From contig AP025252.1 of assembly GCA_016865505.2 (NCBI GenBank), forward strand, positions 2,046,001 through 2,110,000: 64,000 nt of DNA, read 5' to 3'. The number at the start of each line of letters is the position of its first letter. Within the stretch, counting starts at the first letter, position 1. The DNA comes from Bryobacterales bacterium F-183. Lineage in GTDB: Bacteria; Acidobacteriota; Terriglobia; Bryobacterales; Bryobacteraceae. Below the pieces are notes generated by a model. That model saw only the letters and a list, made by a program, of their open reading frames with translations. It was not told the DNA's origin and did not search any database. The position numbers and the translations under genes are program-made. This document shows, one piece after another, positions 33,316-43,569 of the stretch.

Positions 33316-35253
33316 ATGAAATACTATTTCACAGTCCCGATCTACTACACGAACGGGGCACCTCACATTGGGCACACCTACACCACGCTTGTGGCGGATG
33401 TGATCAAGCGTTACCAGAAGCTCATCGGCAACCAACCCGAGTACACCACCGGTACCGACGAACACGGCGTAAACGTCGAACGTGCCGCCAACAAGCTCGG
33501 CAAGTCCCCGCAGGAATTCGTGGACACCATCGCCGACGAGTTCCGCATGCACTGGGACAAGCTCGGCATCCAGGCTGACCATTTCATCCGTACCTCCAGC
33601 CCCGAACACCAAAAGACTGTTCAGTGGATGTTCGAACAGTGCCGCGCCAACGGCTACGTGTACAAGGGCCATTACACCGGCGCCTACTGCGTTTCGGACA
33701 ACCTCTTCGCCACGGAAGCCAAGCCCGGCGAACCTTGCCCCATCTGCGGCCGTACGCTAGAAGCCGTCACCGAAGAGAACTTCTTCTTCAAGCTCAGCGC
33801 CTTCACCGACAAGCTGCTCGAACTCTACGAAAAGCACCCCGAGTTCATCCAGCCGGAAGCCCGCCGCAACGAAGTCATCAGCTTCGTCAAAGGCGGCCTC
33901 ACCGACCTGTCGATCACTCGTACCGGCATCAGTTGGGGCATCCCCGTACCCAACGAAGCCCCCCACGTCTTCTACGTCTGGTTCGACGCGTTGATCGCCT
34001 ACTTCACCGCCGCCGGTGGTGCCGATTGGCAATCCAAAGGACTCTGGCCCGCCGACCTCCACCTCGTCGGCAAAGAGATCATCCGCTTCCACGCCGTCTA
34101 CTGGCCGGCCTTCTTGATGGCTGCCGGACTCCCTCTGCCCAAGCAGATCTGGGCCCACGGCTGGCTCCTCTTCGACAACGACAAGATGTCCAAAACCAAG
34201 GGCAATGTCGTACGTCCGCTGCCGATCGCAGAGATCATGGGCTTCGACGCGCTGCGCCTCTATCTGATGCGCGAAGTCGTCTTCGGTGCCGACGGCAACT
34301 TCGGCTACGAAGCACTAGTCACCCGTTACAACGCGGATCTCGCCAACGGCATCGGCAACCTCGCGTCGCGTACGTTGAGCATGATCCATCAGTACCGCGG
34401 CGGCAAGATCCCCGCCTCCGATGGCGATCAGCACTTCGCCCAGTTGGCCACAGAAACCGTTGAGTACGTCCTCGAAGCCTTCAGCAAGTTCGAATTCAAC
34501 AAAGGCCTCGACCGTGTCTGGGCGTTGATCTCGGCCACTGACAAGCTCATCGTCGAACGCGCCCCCTGGAAACTCGTCAAAGATCCCGACTCCGCCGAAC
34601 TGCTTGACCGTACGCTCTACACGGCGGCCGAAGTCGTGCGCATCACCTGCGGTCTGCTTGCGCCCGTCATGCCGGACTCCATCCAAAAGCTCTGGCACCA
34701 ACTCGGCTGCCCGTCAGAAGTCGATCAACTCCGCGCCGCTGAACTGCACTGGGGCAAGCTTCCGGCAGGACAGGAACTCCGCCCCGTCCAGCCCGTATTC
34801 CCGCGCCTCGACGTGAAGCTGACGATGGAAAAGCTCATTGAAGGCGAACTTGCAGAACGCAAGCGCCAGGACATCCTGCTAGGCCGTGAGGTGAAGGAAG
34901 AGAAGCCCGCGCTCGACCTCGCCCCGGAGATCACCATCGACGATTTCGTCAAGGTCGACCTCCGCGTCGGACAGGTGCTCGAAGCAGCCGCCGTTAAAGG
35001 CTCCGACAAACTCCTGCACCTCAAAGTGGACATCGGCGAACCCGAACCGCGGTCCATCGTGGCAGGCATCGCGCTGGCCTACAAGCCGGAACAGATGATC
35101 GGGCGCAAGGTAGTGATCGTCGCCAACCTCGCACCCCGCAAACTCCGTGGACTCACATCGCAAGGCATGATCGTCGCCGCATCCATCGGCGAAGGTCTGC
35201 CCGTCCTCGCCGGCTTCAACGAGGACATCGGTGTGGGCGCACGCCTGAAGTAA
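33316..35253 (+). CDS. metG: Methionyl-tRNA synthetase
   Basis: The 645-residue class I enzyme has HIGH within GAPHIGHTYTT, a zinc knuckle (CPICG) near residue 143, and KMSKTKG. The C-terminal ~110 residues form an EMAPII/Arc1p-like tRNA-binding domain (VDLRVGQVLEAAAVKGSDKLLHLKVD). It charges initiator and elongator tRNA with methionine. The ATG at 33316 has a clear AAGGACAAGG upstream. All five Arg-Thr pairs in the gene are written CGT-AC, an example of the GTAC bias noted below. Confidence 0.95.
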   Translation: MKYYFTVPIYYTNGAPHIGHTYTTLVADVIKRYQKLIGNQPEYTTGTDEHGVNVERAANKLGKSPQEFVDTIADEFRMHWDKLGIQADHFIRTSSPEHQKTVQWMFEQCRANGYVYKGHYTGAYCVSDNLFATEAKPGEPCPICGRTLEAVTEENFFFKLSAFTDKLLELYEKHPEFIQPEARRNEVISFVKGGLTDLSITRTGISWGIPVPNEAPHVFYVWFDALIAYFTAAGGADWQSKGLWPADLHLVGKEIIRFHAVYWPAFLMAAGLPLPKQIWAHGWLLFDNDKMSKTKGNVVRPLPIAEIMGFDALRLYLMREVVFGADGNFGYEALVTRYNADLANGIGNLASRTLSMIHQYRGGKIPASDGDQHFAQLATETVEYVLEAFSKFEFNKGLDRVWALISATDKLIVERAPWKLVKDPDSAELLDRTLYTAAEVVRITCGLLAPVMPDSIQKLWHQLGCPSEVDQLRAAELHWGKLPAGQELRPVQPVFPRLDVKLTMEKLIEGELAERKRQDILLGREVKEEKPALDLAPEITIDDFVKVDLRVGQVLEAAAVKGSDKLLHLKVDIGEPEPRSIVAGIALAYKPEQMIGRKVVIVANLAPRKLRGLTSQGMIVAASIGEGLPVLAGFNEDIGVGARLK

Positions 35254-35256
35254 AGC

Positions 35257-36285
35257 TCAGTTCAACTCGACCAAAATCTTCGACACCGCAAGCGGATCTG
35301 CAGACCAATCTGCAAACGCTTGCGGTGCGTCGTTTAACGGCACCACGCGCGACACCGTCTCTTCCAGCGGCAGATCCTTGTTGCGAGCCAGCATCTCGAT
35401 CACGCCCGCAAAGTCTTCCGGCAGCGCATTGCGCGACCCCAGAATGTCCAGCTCTTTCTGGACAAACAGCCGCGTATCGTAAGCCACCGCTTCCTTCGCG
35501 TACCCGATGTACACCACGCGACCCGTAAACGCCACTTCCTCTACGGCCGCGCGGAACGTCTCCGGCAACCCAATCGCCTCAATCACCACATCGGGACCCA
35601 GGCCCGCCGTATAGCTCCCCAGCGCCTCATGCAGGTTCACCGCGCGACTGTTGATCGTCTCCGTCGCGCCCATGCGCCGGCCCAGATCCAGCTTCTTATC
35701 GTCGACATCGATCGCAATCACCCGCGACCCTCGATGCGCCGCTGCAGCAATCGCGCCCAGGCCCACCATGCCGCAACCCATCACTGCCACGATGTCCTCA
35801 GACGTCGTCTGTCCACGTACCGCCGCGTGATAACCCACCGTCAACGGCTCCACCATGCAAAGCTGACGCGCCGTCAATTGCTCCGCGCTCAAAAGCTTCT
35901 GCCACGGCACCGTGATCAGGTCGGTCAACGCACCATCGCGCTGCACACCCAGTGTCTGATTGAATTGGCAAGCATTGAACCGCTGCCGCTTGCACGATGC
36001 GCAACGTCCGCACGCCGTATACGGCGACAGAGTCACCGGCGTACCCAACGCTACGGACTCCGGCACACCCGGACCCTTCGCTTCCACCACAGCGGAAATC
36101 TCATGCCCGGGGATACGCGGGTAACTCACCATCGGATTCTTGCCGCGAAAGCTATTCAGGTCGGACCCGCACAATCCCACCATCCGAATCCGCAGCAGGA
36201 CATCGCCTTCGCCAAGCGCTGCCGGCTCCTGCGTCTGTCCGATCTCTGCCGCGCCCGGTTCGCGCAATATGAGTGCTCGCATCAT
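35257..36285 (-). CDS. Zinc-dependent alcohol dehydrogenase (MDR family)
   Basis: The 342-residue enzyme has the catalytic-zinc motif GLCGSDLNSF, the GHEISAVVEAKG stretch, a structural-zinc set of cysteines (CGRCASCKRQRFNAC) and a NAD(P)-binding GCGMVGLGAIAAA. It resembles sorbitol or threonine dehydrogenase-type members; the substrate is unknown. The ATG at 36285 overlaps the pabB stop in ATGA, so it is the last gene of an operon that contains pabA and pabB. Its 3' end is three bases from the metG stop. A 69-residue open extension upstream is not coding. Confidence 0.85.
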   Translation of the reverse strand: MMRALILREPGAAEIGQTQEPAALGEGDVLLRIRMVGLCGSDLNSFRGKNPMVSYPRIPGHEISAVVEAKGPGVPESVALGTPVTLSPYTACGRCASCKRQRFNACQFNQTLGVQRDGALTDLITVPWQKLLSAEQLTARQLCMVEPLTVGYHAAVRGQTTSEDIVAVMGCGMVGLGAIAAAAHRGSRVIAIDVDDKKLDLGRRMGATETINSRAVNLHEALGSYTAGLGPDVVIEAIGLPETFRAAVEEVAFTGRVVYIGYAKEAVAYDTRLFVQKELDILGSRNALPEDFAGVIEMLARNKDLPLEETVSRVVPLNDAPQAFADWSADPLAVSKILVELN

Positions 36286-37277
36286 AACTTTCCAGTATCT
36301 AACGCCTGAAGGAACGCAGCGGCCTTCGCCTCGCTCTCGCGCAACTCCTCTGCGGCCACAGACTCCGCCGTGATCCCGCACCCCGCCAGATACGTGATCC
36401 TTCCCTCCGCTGTGTACGCCGTACGAATCGCCACCGACAACTCCATCGACCCATCGTTCGGATCGATCCATCCCATCGCGCCCATGCAAGGCCCCCGGCT
36501 ACGCCGCTCTTCAGCCTGCGCCGCCTTCATTGCCTCGATCTTCGGCGCACCCGTAATCGACGCGGGCGGAAACGTCGCCTTAATGATGTCCACCGCCGTA
36601 ACCCCTGTGCGCAACTGCCCCACCACGCGAGAGTACGTGTGATACAGCGTCGGCAAGGTCATCAACGCCGCATACTCCACCACGCGGACGCTGCCCGGTA
36701 CACACACACGATTCAGATCGTTGCGCGTCACATCCACCACCATCGCCAACTCCGCGCGATCCTTCTCGCTGGCCAGCAACTCTGCCGGATCCGTCCCCAA
36801 CGGCCGCGTACCCTTAATCGGCAAGGACTCAATCCGCCCAGTAGCATCCACACGCAGAAACGTCTCAGGGCTCATCGACAACACCGTACGCCCGCCACCA
36901 AGATCGAGAAACATACTGTGCGCCTGCTTTGGCAGCCGCTGGTACAGCGTCCACGCATAGCGCGCATCGAACGCGGCATCCAGATACCGGCAAAGATTGG
37001 TTTGGAACAAATCACCCGCATGAATCCGGCGAACAATACGCTCCACCGATTCCGCAAAGCCTAAGGAAGACTGCATCTGCACAGGCTGCAACTCGTAAAG
37101 CTCGCCCGTCACGACATGATCTGTCGTAAACCACAAACGAGGCAAAGGCGACCACGGTGCAGGACCCAAATCCTCCAACTCATGCGCCAACTCATACCCC
37201 AGATACCCGTACAGCCGCTTGCCGGATCCTTTCAGATCCCGCAGCGCACGCTCCAGTTCAACCAGGGTTTCGATCAC
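36282..37277 (-). CDS. pabB: Aminodeoxychorismate synthase component I
   Basis: The 331-residue chorismate-binding enzyme has the PabB motif PIKGTRPLG with Lys155, DVTRNDLNRVC, FPPASITGAPK and ELSVAIRTA. With PabA it makes 4-amino-4-deoxychorismate for folate. It is shorter than the 450-residue E. coli form and lacks most of the N-terminal subdomain. It starts with GTG and overlaps pabA by four bases. The lyase pabC is not adjacent. Confidence 0.9.
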   Translation of the reverse strand: MIETLVELERALRDLKGSGKRLYGYLGYELAHELEDLGPAPWSPLPRLWFTTDHVVTGELYELQPVQMQSSLGFAESVERIVRRIHAGDLFQTNLCRYLDAAFDARYAWTLYQRLPKQAHSMFLDLGGGRTVLSMSPETFLRVDATGRIESLPIKGTRPLGTDPAELLASEKDRAELAMVVDVTRNDLNRVCVPGSVRVVEYAALMTLPTLYHTYSRVVGQLRTGVTAVDIIKATFPPASITGAPKIEAMKAAQAEERRSRGPCMGAMGWIDPNDGSMELSVAIRTAYTAEGRITYLAGCGITAESVAAEELRESEAKAAAFLQALDTGKL

Positions 37278-37831
37278 AATGCTAGAAAATTAGCAAAAAG
37301 TGTCGCGCGATGTTCCGTCAAAAAGGACTCAGGGTGAAACAACACGCCTTCCATCAACCCGTCAGGCGATCGGAAACCAAGTACAGTCCCATCCTCGCCG
37401 ACAGCACTCACAGGCCAGGACAGATTCTCAACAATCAGCGAATGATACCGGGCCGCGACAAACGGATTCGGCACGCCACGAAACAGCCCCGCGCCATCAT
37501 GCTGCACCGGCAGCGCCTTGCCATGCACCGGGCGGCCGCTCGGCACCACACGCCCACCAGCAGCATGCACCGCCATCACCTGCATACCCAGGCAAACCCC
37601 AAGCATCGGGACATCGCGAAACCGCTGCACCACATCGCCGCAGATCCCCGCGCGATCCGGCCCAAACGGACCCGGCGACAGCACAATACGATCCGGCCGC
37701 ATCGCCTCAATATCGGCCACGGTAATTGCATCCGAGCGGTGCACCACGCAGGTGGCGCCGGCCGTCTCCAGCCCATCCACCAGATTCCAGGTAAACGAAT
37801 CGTAGTTGTCTAGGACAAGAACTCGCGTCAA
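37274..37831 (-). CDS. pabA: Aminodeoxychorismate/anthranilate synthase glutamine amidotransferase
   Basis: The 185-residue class I amidotransferase has DNYDSFTWNLV at the N-terminus, the nucleophilic cysteine in GVCLGMQ and the His/Glu pair in FHPES. It supplies ammonia to PabB. A TTG is the only workable start at the N-terminus and overlaps the DUF1501 stop in TTGA. The same subunit could in principle serve anthranilate synthase, but its neighbour pabB makes the folate role more likely. Confidence 0.9.
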   Translation of the reverse strand: MTRVLVLDNYDSFTWNLVDGLETAGATCVVHRSDAITVADIEAMRPDRIVLSPGPFGPDRAGICGDVVQRFRDVPMLGVCLGMQVMAVHAAGGRVVPSGRPVHGKALPVQHDGAGLFRGVPNPFVAARYHSLIVENLSWPVSAVGEDGTVLGFRSPDGLMEGVLFHPESFLTEHRATLFANFLAL

Positions 37832-39240
37832 GCCAGGATCTTCTTCACAACCTCGCCGTGCACGTCCGTCAACCGGAAGTCACGGCCCATATGCCGGTAC
37901 GTCAGCTTGGTGTGATCCATCCCCAGCAAATGCATAATCGTCGCCTGCAAGTCATGCACGCCCACGCGATCTTCCGTGATGTTCAGCGCCAACTCATCGG
38001 TCGCACCCAACGTCATGCCCGGCTTCACGCCGCCGCCCGCCATCCAAATAGAGTACCCATTCGGATGATGGTCGCGACCCGCGTTATCCGCCTCATCCGG
38101 CCGCCGGATCTCACTCATCGGCGTACGTCCAAACTCGCCACCCCACACCACTAGCGTGTCGTTCAGCAAACCTCGCTGCTTCAAGTCCGTCAACAGGGCT
38201 GCCGTAGGCTTATCCGTCTGCGCACACAACTTCGGCAGGTTGCCGTTGATCGCCGAATGGTGATCCCAACCCGAGTGCACACACAGCACAAACCGCACCC
38301 CGCGCTCCACCAATCGCCGCGCCAGTAACAAATTCGTGCCGTACTGCCGGGACTCCTTCTCGTTAATCCCGTACATATCGAGCGTCTCCGGCTTCTCCGC
38401 TTTCAGATCGGTCAATTCCGGACCCGCAGACTGCATGCGGTACGCCAATTCATACGAGTGAATCCGCGACGCGATCTCCAAATCACCGGTCACATTCTGG
38501 CGTTCGGTATTCAGGTCCTTCAGTACATCCAGCCGCGCCCGCTGCGCCTCATTGCTGAACCCCGGCGCATTCGACAAGTACAAAATCGGATCGCCGGACG
38601 ACCGCAGCACCGTACCCTGATACAACGACGGCAAAAATCCATTGGTCCACAAGTCGCTACCCGCGCTCGCACCCGGCCCGGACTGCAACGCCACAAACGC
38701 CGGCAGGTTCTTCGATTCCGACCCCAATCCGTACGTCGTCCACGCACCCATTGAAGGACGTCCACCCGTCATATGGCCGCTAAACAACAGCAACTGCCCC
38801 GGGTGATGATTAAACGCCTCCGAATGCATGGACCGGATCAGGCAGATATCATCCGCATGCTTCGCCGTATGCGGAATCAGGTCGCTCAACAGCATCCCGC
38901 TCTGCCCCTGCGGCGCGAACTTCCTCGGCGATGCTAAGATTTTCGCAGTCGGCTTGATGAACGCCAGCTTCATGTCCTTCGTCATCGAAGGAGGCAGCGA
39001 TTGTCCATGCCACTTCTGCAAGCCTGGCTTTGGATCGAACAGATCCATCTGCGACGGCGCGCCTTCCTGAAACAGAAAGATCACGTTCTTCGCCTTCGGA
39101 GCATAATGCGGAGCCTTCGGCGCCAGCGGATCTGCAACCGTCGCCCCGCGCATCAAATCCGTCAACGCCAGCGTACCGATGCCCGCGAGCGACCGCCGCA
39201 AAAAGTCTCTACGCAAATGCGCTTCAATCAGATGCTTCAT
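37828..39240 (-). CDS. Tat-exported DUF1501 protein
   Basis: The 470-residue protein has a twin-arginine signal (LRRDFLRRSLAGIGTLAL) and the DUF1501 alkaline-phosphatase-like core: NVIFLFQEGAPSQMDLFDPKP, RSMHSEAFNHHPGQLLL, VWGGEFGRTPM and HDLQATIMHLLGMDH. DUF1501 proteins resemble sulfatases and occur next to DUF1553 genes; here that gene ends eight bases upstream. Function unknown, probably in handling a sulfated or complex glycan outside the cytoplasm. Its stop overlaps pabA. Confidence 0.88.
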   Translation of the reverse strand: MKHLIEAHLRRDFLRRSLAGIGTLALTDLMRGATVADPLAPKAPHYAPKAKNVIFLFQEGAPSQMDLFDPKPGLQKWHGQSLPPSMTKDMKLAFIKPTAKILASPRKFAPQGQSGMLLSDLIPHTAKHADDICLIRSMHSEAFNHHPGQLLLFSGHMTGGRPSMGAWTTYGLGSESKNLPAFVALQSGPGASAGSDLWTNGFLPSLYQGTVLRSSGDPILYLSNAPGFSNEAQRARLDVLKDLNTERQNVTGDLEIASRIHSYELAYRMQSAGPELTDLKAEKPETLDMYGINEKESRQYGTNLLLARRLVERGVRFVLCVHSGWDHHSAINGNLPKLCAQTDKPTAALLTDLKQRGLLNDTLVVWGGEFGRTPMSEIRRPDEADNAGRDHHPNGYSIWMAGGGVKPGMTLGATDELALNITEDRVGVHDLQATIMHLLGMDHTKLTYRHMGRDFRLTDVHGEVVKKILA

Positions 39241-39248
39241 GATGGTCG

Positions 39249-41807
39249 TTACTCCCTCGTGATGAACTCGTCCAGGTTCATCAGCACGCTCGACAACGCC
39301 GTCCAGGCTGCCAACTCCGCAGGCTTTACGTTCTCAATCGCAATCGGCGCCAACTGCGCCAGCGCCTTCTCGTCCTGCCCCAGCAATGCCTGCTGCTTCT
39401 CAAAGTACGCCTGCAGCCGTACGCGCTCCGCATCGCTCGGCTTGCGCCCCAGTGCCAGTGAATACGCCGTATCCAGACGCGACCGGAAGTCGCCGCGAGT
39501 CTCGGTCACCAGGTTCACCGCAAACGCCTGCGCCGCTTCCAAAAACACCGGATCGTTCAACAAATTCAGTGCCTGCAGCGGCGTGTTGGACCTGTCCCGC
39601 TTACACGCCGTCACCGTCGCCTTGGGAGCGTCAAAGTTCACCAGCAGCGGATATGGCGTTGTACGCAGGAACTGAATGTACAGCCCGCGGCGATACCGGT
39701 CCGCGCCCTTCGCTTCCTGCCAAGCCCCGTTCCACCCGCGCGACCCGTATCCGCTCTCCAGCACCCCGGCCGGAATCGGAGGCGTCACGCTCGGACCCCC
39801 AACCTGCTTGGTCAGCAACCCACTCACCTCCAGCGCCGCATCTCGAATCGCCTCGCCACTCAACCGCAAGCGATTCTGCCGCGCCAGCAGCGTATTGTTC
39901 GGGTCATTCTGCTGTACCTCAGGCCGTGCCGCGGAACTCTGCCGGTACGTACCCGAAAGCACCATCGTACGGATAATGTCCTTGCGGCTCCAGCCATTGT
40001 CGCGGAACTCCGCCGCCAGCCAATCCAATAATTCTGGATGCACCGGGCGCTCGCTGCGCAACCCAAAATCATCGGGCGTACGCACCAATCCCGCGCCAAA
40101 CAACTCCTGCCAGATGCGATTCACGGTCACCCGTGCAGTCAGCGGATTCTCTTTGCTCACCAGCCAATTCGCAAAATCCAACCGCGTCGCCTGCTTCCCG
40201 CCAGCGACCTTCAACTCCGGCAGCACCGCGGGAGCATCCGGCTGCACCTCGATGCCATTCGTCTTGTAATCGCCACGAACGCGCACATACGTCGGATGTG
40301 GGGCATCATTCTCGCTGATCACCATCGCTTGGCTCAACTGCGGATAGCTCGCCTTCAACTCGCGAAGCTTCTTCTGCAGTTCATCCAGCTTCAGCTCTTT
40401 CCACTTCTTGTTGCCGACCGCAAAATGATAGTTGCCGACAAAGTGATCCGTCAGAATGTCCTTCTGCCGCTGCGTACGCTTCTCCAGCGGAATCTGCACG
40501 ATCTTCGCGCCATCGCCATCCGCCGTCAGCTTATTCACGCAATCCCAAGCCAGATCCCAGTCCGTACGCTCGCCCGGATGCGCAATCGTGTACAGAATGT
40601 CTTTTTCCCACGAAGCCTGCAGCGCCGCGACGTTGTACTCCTTCAGCAGCTCCTCGCGCTTGCCGCGATACTCGTTGTGCGTCCGCATCCACGGCCCGAC
40701 CTCGCCCGGCAGCGGCGCGTCGATGTTCAGTTCTTCCACGTTGTCGAAGAACGCAAACATCGAATACATGTCCTTCTGCGTAATGGGATCAAACTTGTGA
40801 TCGTGGCACTGCGCACACCCCACGGTCAGGCCCAGCCATACCGTACCCACCGTGCTGCTGCGATCCAGCGTCCCTTCAAACCGGAACTGATTGTCGTCGA
40901 TCCCGCCCTCGCGATTGGTCAGCGTGTTGCGATGGAAACCCGTCGCCACATGATCCTCAACCGTCGCATTCGGCAAAAGATCGCCAGCAATCTGCTTGAT
41001 TGTGAACTGGTCAAACGGCAGATCCTGATTGATCGCGTCGATCACCCAGTTGCGCCAGCGCCAGGCCCACGGCCGTACCCAATCCTTCTCATAACCATCC
41101 GAATCCGCATACCGCGCCTGATCCAGCCAGTGCCGTGCCCACTTCTCGCCAAACGCCGGCGACGCCAACAGGCGATCCACCTGCCGTTCGTACGCCCCGG
41201 GCTTCGTATCCGCTAGATACCGATCCATCTCCTCAGGCGTGGGCGGCAACCCAGTCAGATCCAGACTCAGCCGCCGCAGCAGTACCCGCTTGTCCGCCTC
41301 CGGAGCCGGCTGCAACTTCTCCTTCTCCAGCCGCGCGATCACAAACCGGTCGATCTCGTTCCGGACGCCAACCTCGGACGCGACAGCAGGCGCCGTCGGC
41401 TTCACAATCGGCTGGAACGCCCAGTGGTTCGACTTCGGCCGTACCGCCTTCGCCACCGCCAGACCCTCAGGAACCTTCGCCCCGGCATCGATCCACTTCG
41501 CGATGATCTCCACCTCTTCCGGCTTCAACCGTCGCGGACCCGGCGGCATCGCCGGAACACCCTTTTCCGCCTTAATCCGATGCACCAGCGGACTCTCCGC
41601 CGCCTTACCAGGGACAATCGACGCGCCGCTGTATCCGCCCTTCAGCGCCGCCTTCGGATCGTCCAACCGGAATCCGCTCTGCTGCATCCCCGGCCCGTGG
41701 CACGCGTAACAGTTCCTTTTAAGGACAGGCTGTACATCGCGAACAAAGTCCACGTCCTGAGCGACCAGAGCGGCGGGAATGGCGAAAAGTGCAAGGCGGG
41801 GCAGCAT
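39249..41807 (-). CDS. Secreted DUF1549/DUF1553 protein with cytochrome c domain
   Basis: The 852-residue protein has a signal peptide (MLPRLALFAIPAALVAQ), an N-terminal PSCyt1 heme site CYACHG near residue 33, then DUF1549 (PSCyt2, with RRLSLDLTGLPPTPEE) and DUF1553 (PSD1, with RVTVNRIWQELFG) domains. A second CxxCH, CAQCHDHK, lies in the middle. These proteins are abundant in Planctomycetes and Solibacter and are thought to act in periplasmic redox or polysaccharide processing, without a proven reaction. It is the first gene of a five-gene operon that ends with pabA, pabB and an alcohol dehydrogenase. Confidence 0.9.
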   Translation of the reverse strand: MLPRLALFAIPAALVAQDVDFVRDVQPVLKRNCYACHGPGMQQSGFRLDDPKAALKGGYSGASIVPGKAAESPLVHRIKAEKGVPAMPPGPRRLKPEEVEIIAKWIDAGAKVPEGLAVAKAVRPKSNHWAFQPIVKPTAPAVASEVGVRNEIDRFVIARLEKEKLQPAPEADKRVLLRRLSLDLTGLPPTPEEMDRYLADTKPGAYERQVDRLLASPAFGEKWARHWLDQARYADSDGYEKDWVRPWAWRWRNWVIDAINQDLPFDQFTIKQIAGDLLPNATVEDHVATGFHRNTLTNREGGIDDNQFRFEGTLDRSSTVGTVWLGLTVGCAQCHDHKFDPITQKDMYSMFAFFDNVEELNIDAPLPGEVGPWMRTHNEYRGKREELLKEYNVAALQASWEKDILYTIAHPGERTDWDLAWDCVNKLTADGDGAKIVQIPLEKRTQRQKDILTDHFVGNYHFAVGNKKWKELKLDELQKKLRELKASYPQLSQAMVISENDAPHPTYVRVRGDYKTNGIEVQPDAPAVLPELKVAGGKQATRLDFANWLVSKENPLTARVTVNRIWQELFGAGLVRTPDDFGLRSERPVHPELLDWLAAEFRDNGWSRKDIIRTMVLSGTYRQSSAARPEVQQNDPNNTLLARQNRLRLSGEAIRDAALEVSGLLTKQVGGPSVTPPIPAGVLESGYGSRGWNGAWQEAKGADRYRRGLYIQFLRTTPYPLLVNFDAPKATVTACKRDRSNTPLQALNLLNDPVFLEAAQAFAVNLVTETRGDFRSRLDTAYSLALGRKPSDAERVRLQAYFEKQQALLGQDEKALAQLAPIAIENVKPAELAAWTALSSVLMNLDEFITRE

Positions 41808-41890
41808 CTCAATTGCGAGTCTATCAATGCGACGGCCACGATGGAACCGCAGTTACCCCGAACCTCATTAACCCCCAATTTGATCGACTA

Positions 41891-41899
41891 TGTTATGAT
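41891..41899 (+). promoter_or_regulatory. Extended -10 promoter of the peroxiredoxin-sulfate operon
   Basis: TGT-TATGAT lies 15 bases before the ATG at 41915, so transcription would begin about nine bases before the start codon. No ribosome-binding site is visible between them. Confidence 0.5.
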
Positions 41900-41914
41900 T
41901 GCCTGCAAGCGCCT

Positions 41915-42574
41915 ATGAGTCTCCGAATCAACGACATCGCGCCGGACTTCACGGCAGAGACCACGCACGGTACCATCCGCTTCCACGAGTGGATTGGCGA
42001 CGGCTGGGCCGTCCTCTTTTCGCACCCCAAGGACTTTACCCCCGTCTGCACCACCGAACTCGGCTACGTTGCAGGCATCGAAGGCGAGTTCGCGCAGCGC
42101 AATTGCAAGGTCATCGGCCTCTCCGTCGACCCCGTATCGAGCCACCGCAAGTGGGCCGCCGACATCGAAGAGACCCAGGGACACAAGGTCAACTACCCCA
42201 TGATTGGCGACCCCACTCTCGAAGTCGCCAAGCTCTACAACATGCTGCCCGCCGATGCCGGCGACACCTCCGAAGGCCGTACCGCAGCCACCAACGCCAC
42301 CGTACGCACCGTCTTCATCGTCGGCCCGGACAAGCGAATCAAGCTGATGCTCATGTACCCCATGACCACCGGCCGCAACTTCCACGAAATCCTCCGCGTG
42401 CTTGATTCCATCCAGTTGACCGCCGCCCACAAGGTCGCGACCCCCGCCAACTGGAACCCCGGTGACGACGTCATCATCGTCCCCGCCGTGTCCGACGAGG
42501 AAGCCCGTGCCAAGTACCCTCAAGGCTTCAAGACCATCAAGCCCTATCTCCGCGTCGTCGCCCAGCCCAAGTGA
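41915..42574 (+). CDS. 1-Cys peroxiredoxin (Prx6 type)
   Basis: The 219-residue protein has the peroxidatic cysteine Cys45 in [10 protein letters not shown] and the Prx6-type C-terminal extension ([30 protein letters not shown]). It reduces peroxides in the cytoplasm with an external reductant. It is the first gene of an operon with the sulfate importer, since the next gene starts inside its stop codon (GTGA). The start is placed at the ATG at 41915, where the family sequence ([12 protein letters not shown]) begins. Confidence 0.9.
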   Translation: MSLRINDIAPDFTAETTHGTIRFHEWIGDGWAVLFSHPKDFTPVCTTELGYVAGIEGEFAQRNCKVIGLSVDPVSSHRKWAADIEETQGHKVNYPMIGDPTLEVAKLYNMLPADAGDTSEGRTAATNATVRTVFIVGPDKRIKLMLMYPMTTGRNFHEILRVLDSIQLTAAHKVATPANWNPGDDVIIVPAVSDEEARAKYPQGFKTIKPYLRVVAQPK

Positions 42575-43569
42575 ACTTGTTGACCCGCCGACAAGCGCTC
42601 CTCTCCAGCGCAGCAGGACTCCTTTCCGCCTGTGGCGGCGGCAGCGGTACGCCTTCGCTCCGCAACGTGTCCTACGACCCCACGCGTGAGTTCTACCAGG
42701 AATTCAACAAGGCCTTCCTCGCCAAGTGGGGCAAGCCCGTCGAAATCGAACAGTCCCACGGCGGCTCCGGCAAGCAGGCGCGATCCGTCATCGATGGACT
42801 CGAAGCCGACGTCGTCACCCTCGCCCTCGCCTACGACATCGACGCCATCGCAAAGAAAGGCCGCCTGCTGCCCACCAACTGGCAACAGCGCCTGCCCAAC
42901 AACAGTTGCCCGTACACTTCGTCCATCGTGATGGTGGTCCGCCAAGGCAACCCCAAAAAGATCAAGGATTGGGATGATCTCGTCAAGCCCGGCGTACAGG
43001 TCATCACCCCCAACCCCAAAACCTCGGGCGGCGCACGTTGGAACTACCTCGCCGCCTGGGCCTACGCGCTCAAGCAGAGCGCCAACGACGAATCGAAAGC
43101 CACAGACTTCATCGGCGCCCTCTTCCGCAACGTACCCGTGCTCGACTCCGGCGCGCGAGGCTCTACGACATCCTTCGTACAGCGCAAACTCGGCGACGTC
43201 CTGCTGTGCTGGGAAAATGAGGCCTACCTCGCCAAGCGTGAATTCGCGGCAGAAGCCCTGGAAATCGTCATCCCATCGATGTCCATCAAGGCAGAACCCC
43301 CGGTTGCCGTCGTCGACGTGATGGTCGACAGCCGCGGCACTCGCGACATCGCCCAAGCCTACCTCGAATACCTCTACTCCGACCCCGGCCAGACCCTCGC
43401 CGCCAAACATTACTTCCGCCCGGTCAAAGGACAAACCTCCACCCTGCCGGAAATGCAACTGGCCACCGTACAGGAAGTCGCCGGAGGCTGGACCGCAGCC
43501 CAGGAGAAACACTTCGACGACAACGGAGTCTTTGACCGGATCTACAAACCCGGCTCCCCTGCGTCATGA
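42571..43569 (+). CDS. sbp: Sulfate ABC transporter substrate-binding lipoprotein
   Basis: The 332-residue protein starts with GTG overlapping the peroxiredoxin stop. It has a signal with a twin arginine ([18 protein letters not shown]) and a lipobox cysteine at 21. The mature part matches sulfate/thiosulfate-binding proteins ([51 protein letters not shown]). It would capture sulfate and deliver it to the CysTW permease. All five genes of the operon overlap by four to eleven bases. Confidence 0.92.
   Translation: MNLLTRRQALLSSAAGLLSACGGGSGTPSLRNVSYDPTREFYQEFNKAFLAKWGKPVEIEQSHGGSGKQARSVIDGLEADVVTLALAYDIDAIAKKGRLLPTNWQQRLPNNSCPYTSSIVMVVRQGNPKKIKDWDDLVKPGVQVITPNPKTSGGARWNYLAAWAYALKQSANDESKATDFIGALFRNVPVLDSGARGSTTSFVQRKLGDVLLCWENEAYLAKREFAAEALEIVIPSMSIKAEPPVAVVDVMVDSRGTRDIAQAYLEYLYSDPGQTLAAKHYFRPVKGQTSTLPEMQLATVQEVAGGWTAAQEKHFDDNGVFDRIYKPGSPAS

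Noticed and set aside
36286-36489. Extended N-terminus of the alcohol dehydrogenase
   Set aside because: The 68-residue extension is Gly/Arg-rich and antisense-like within pabB; the ATG overlap at 36285 is the natural start.
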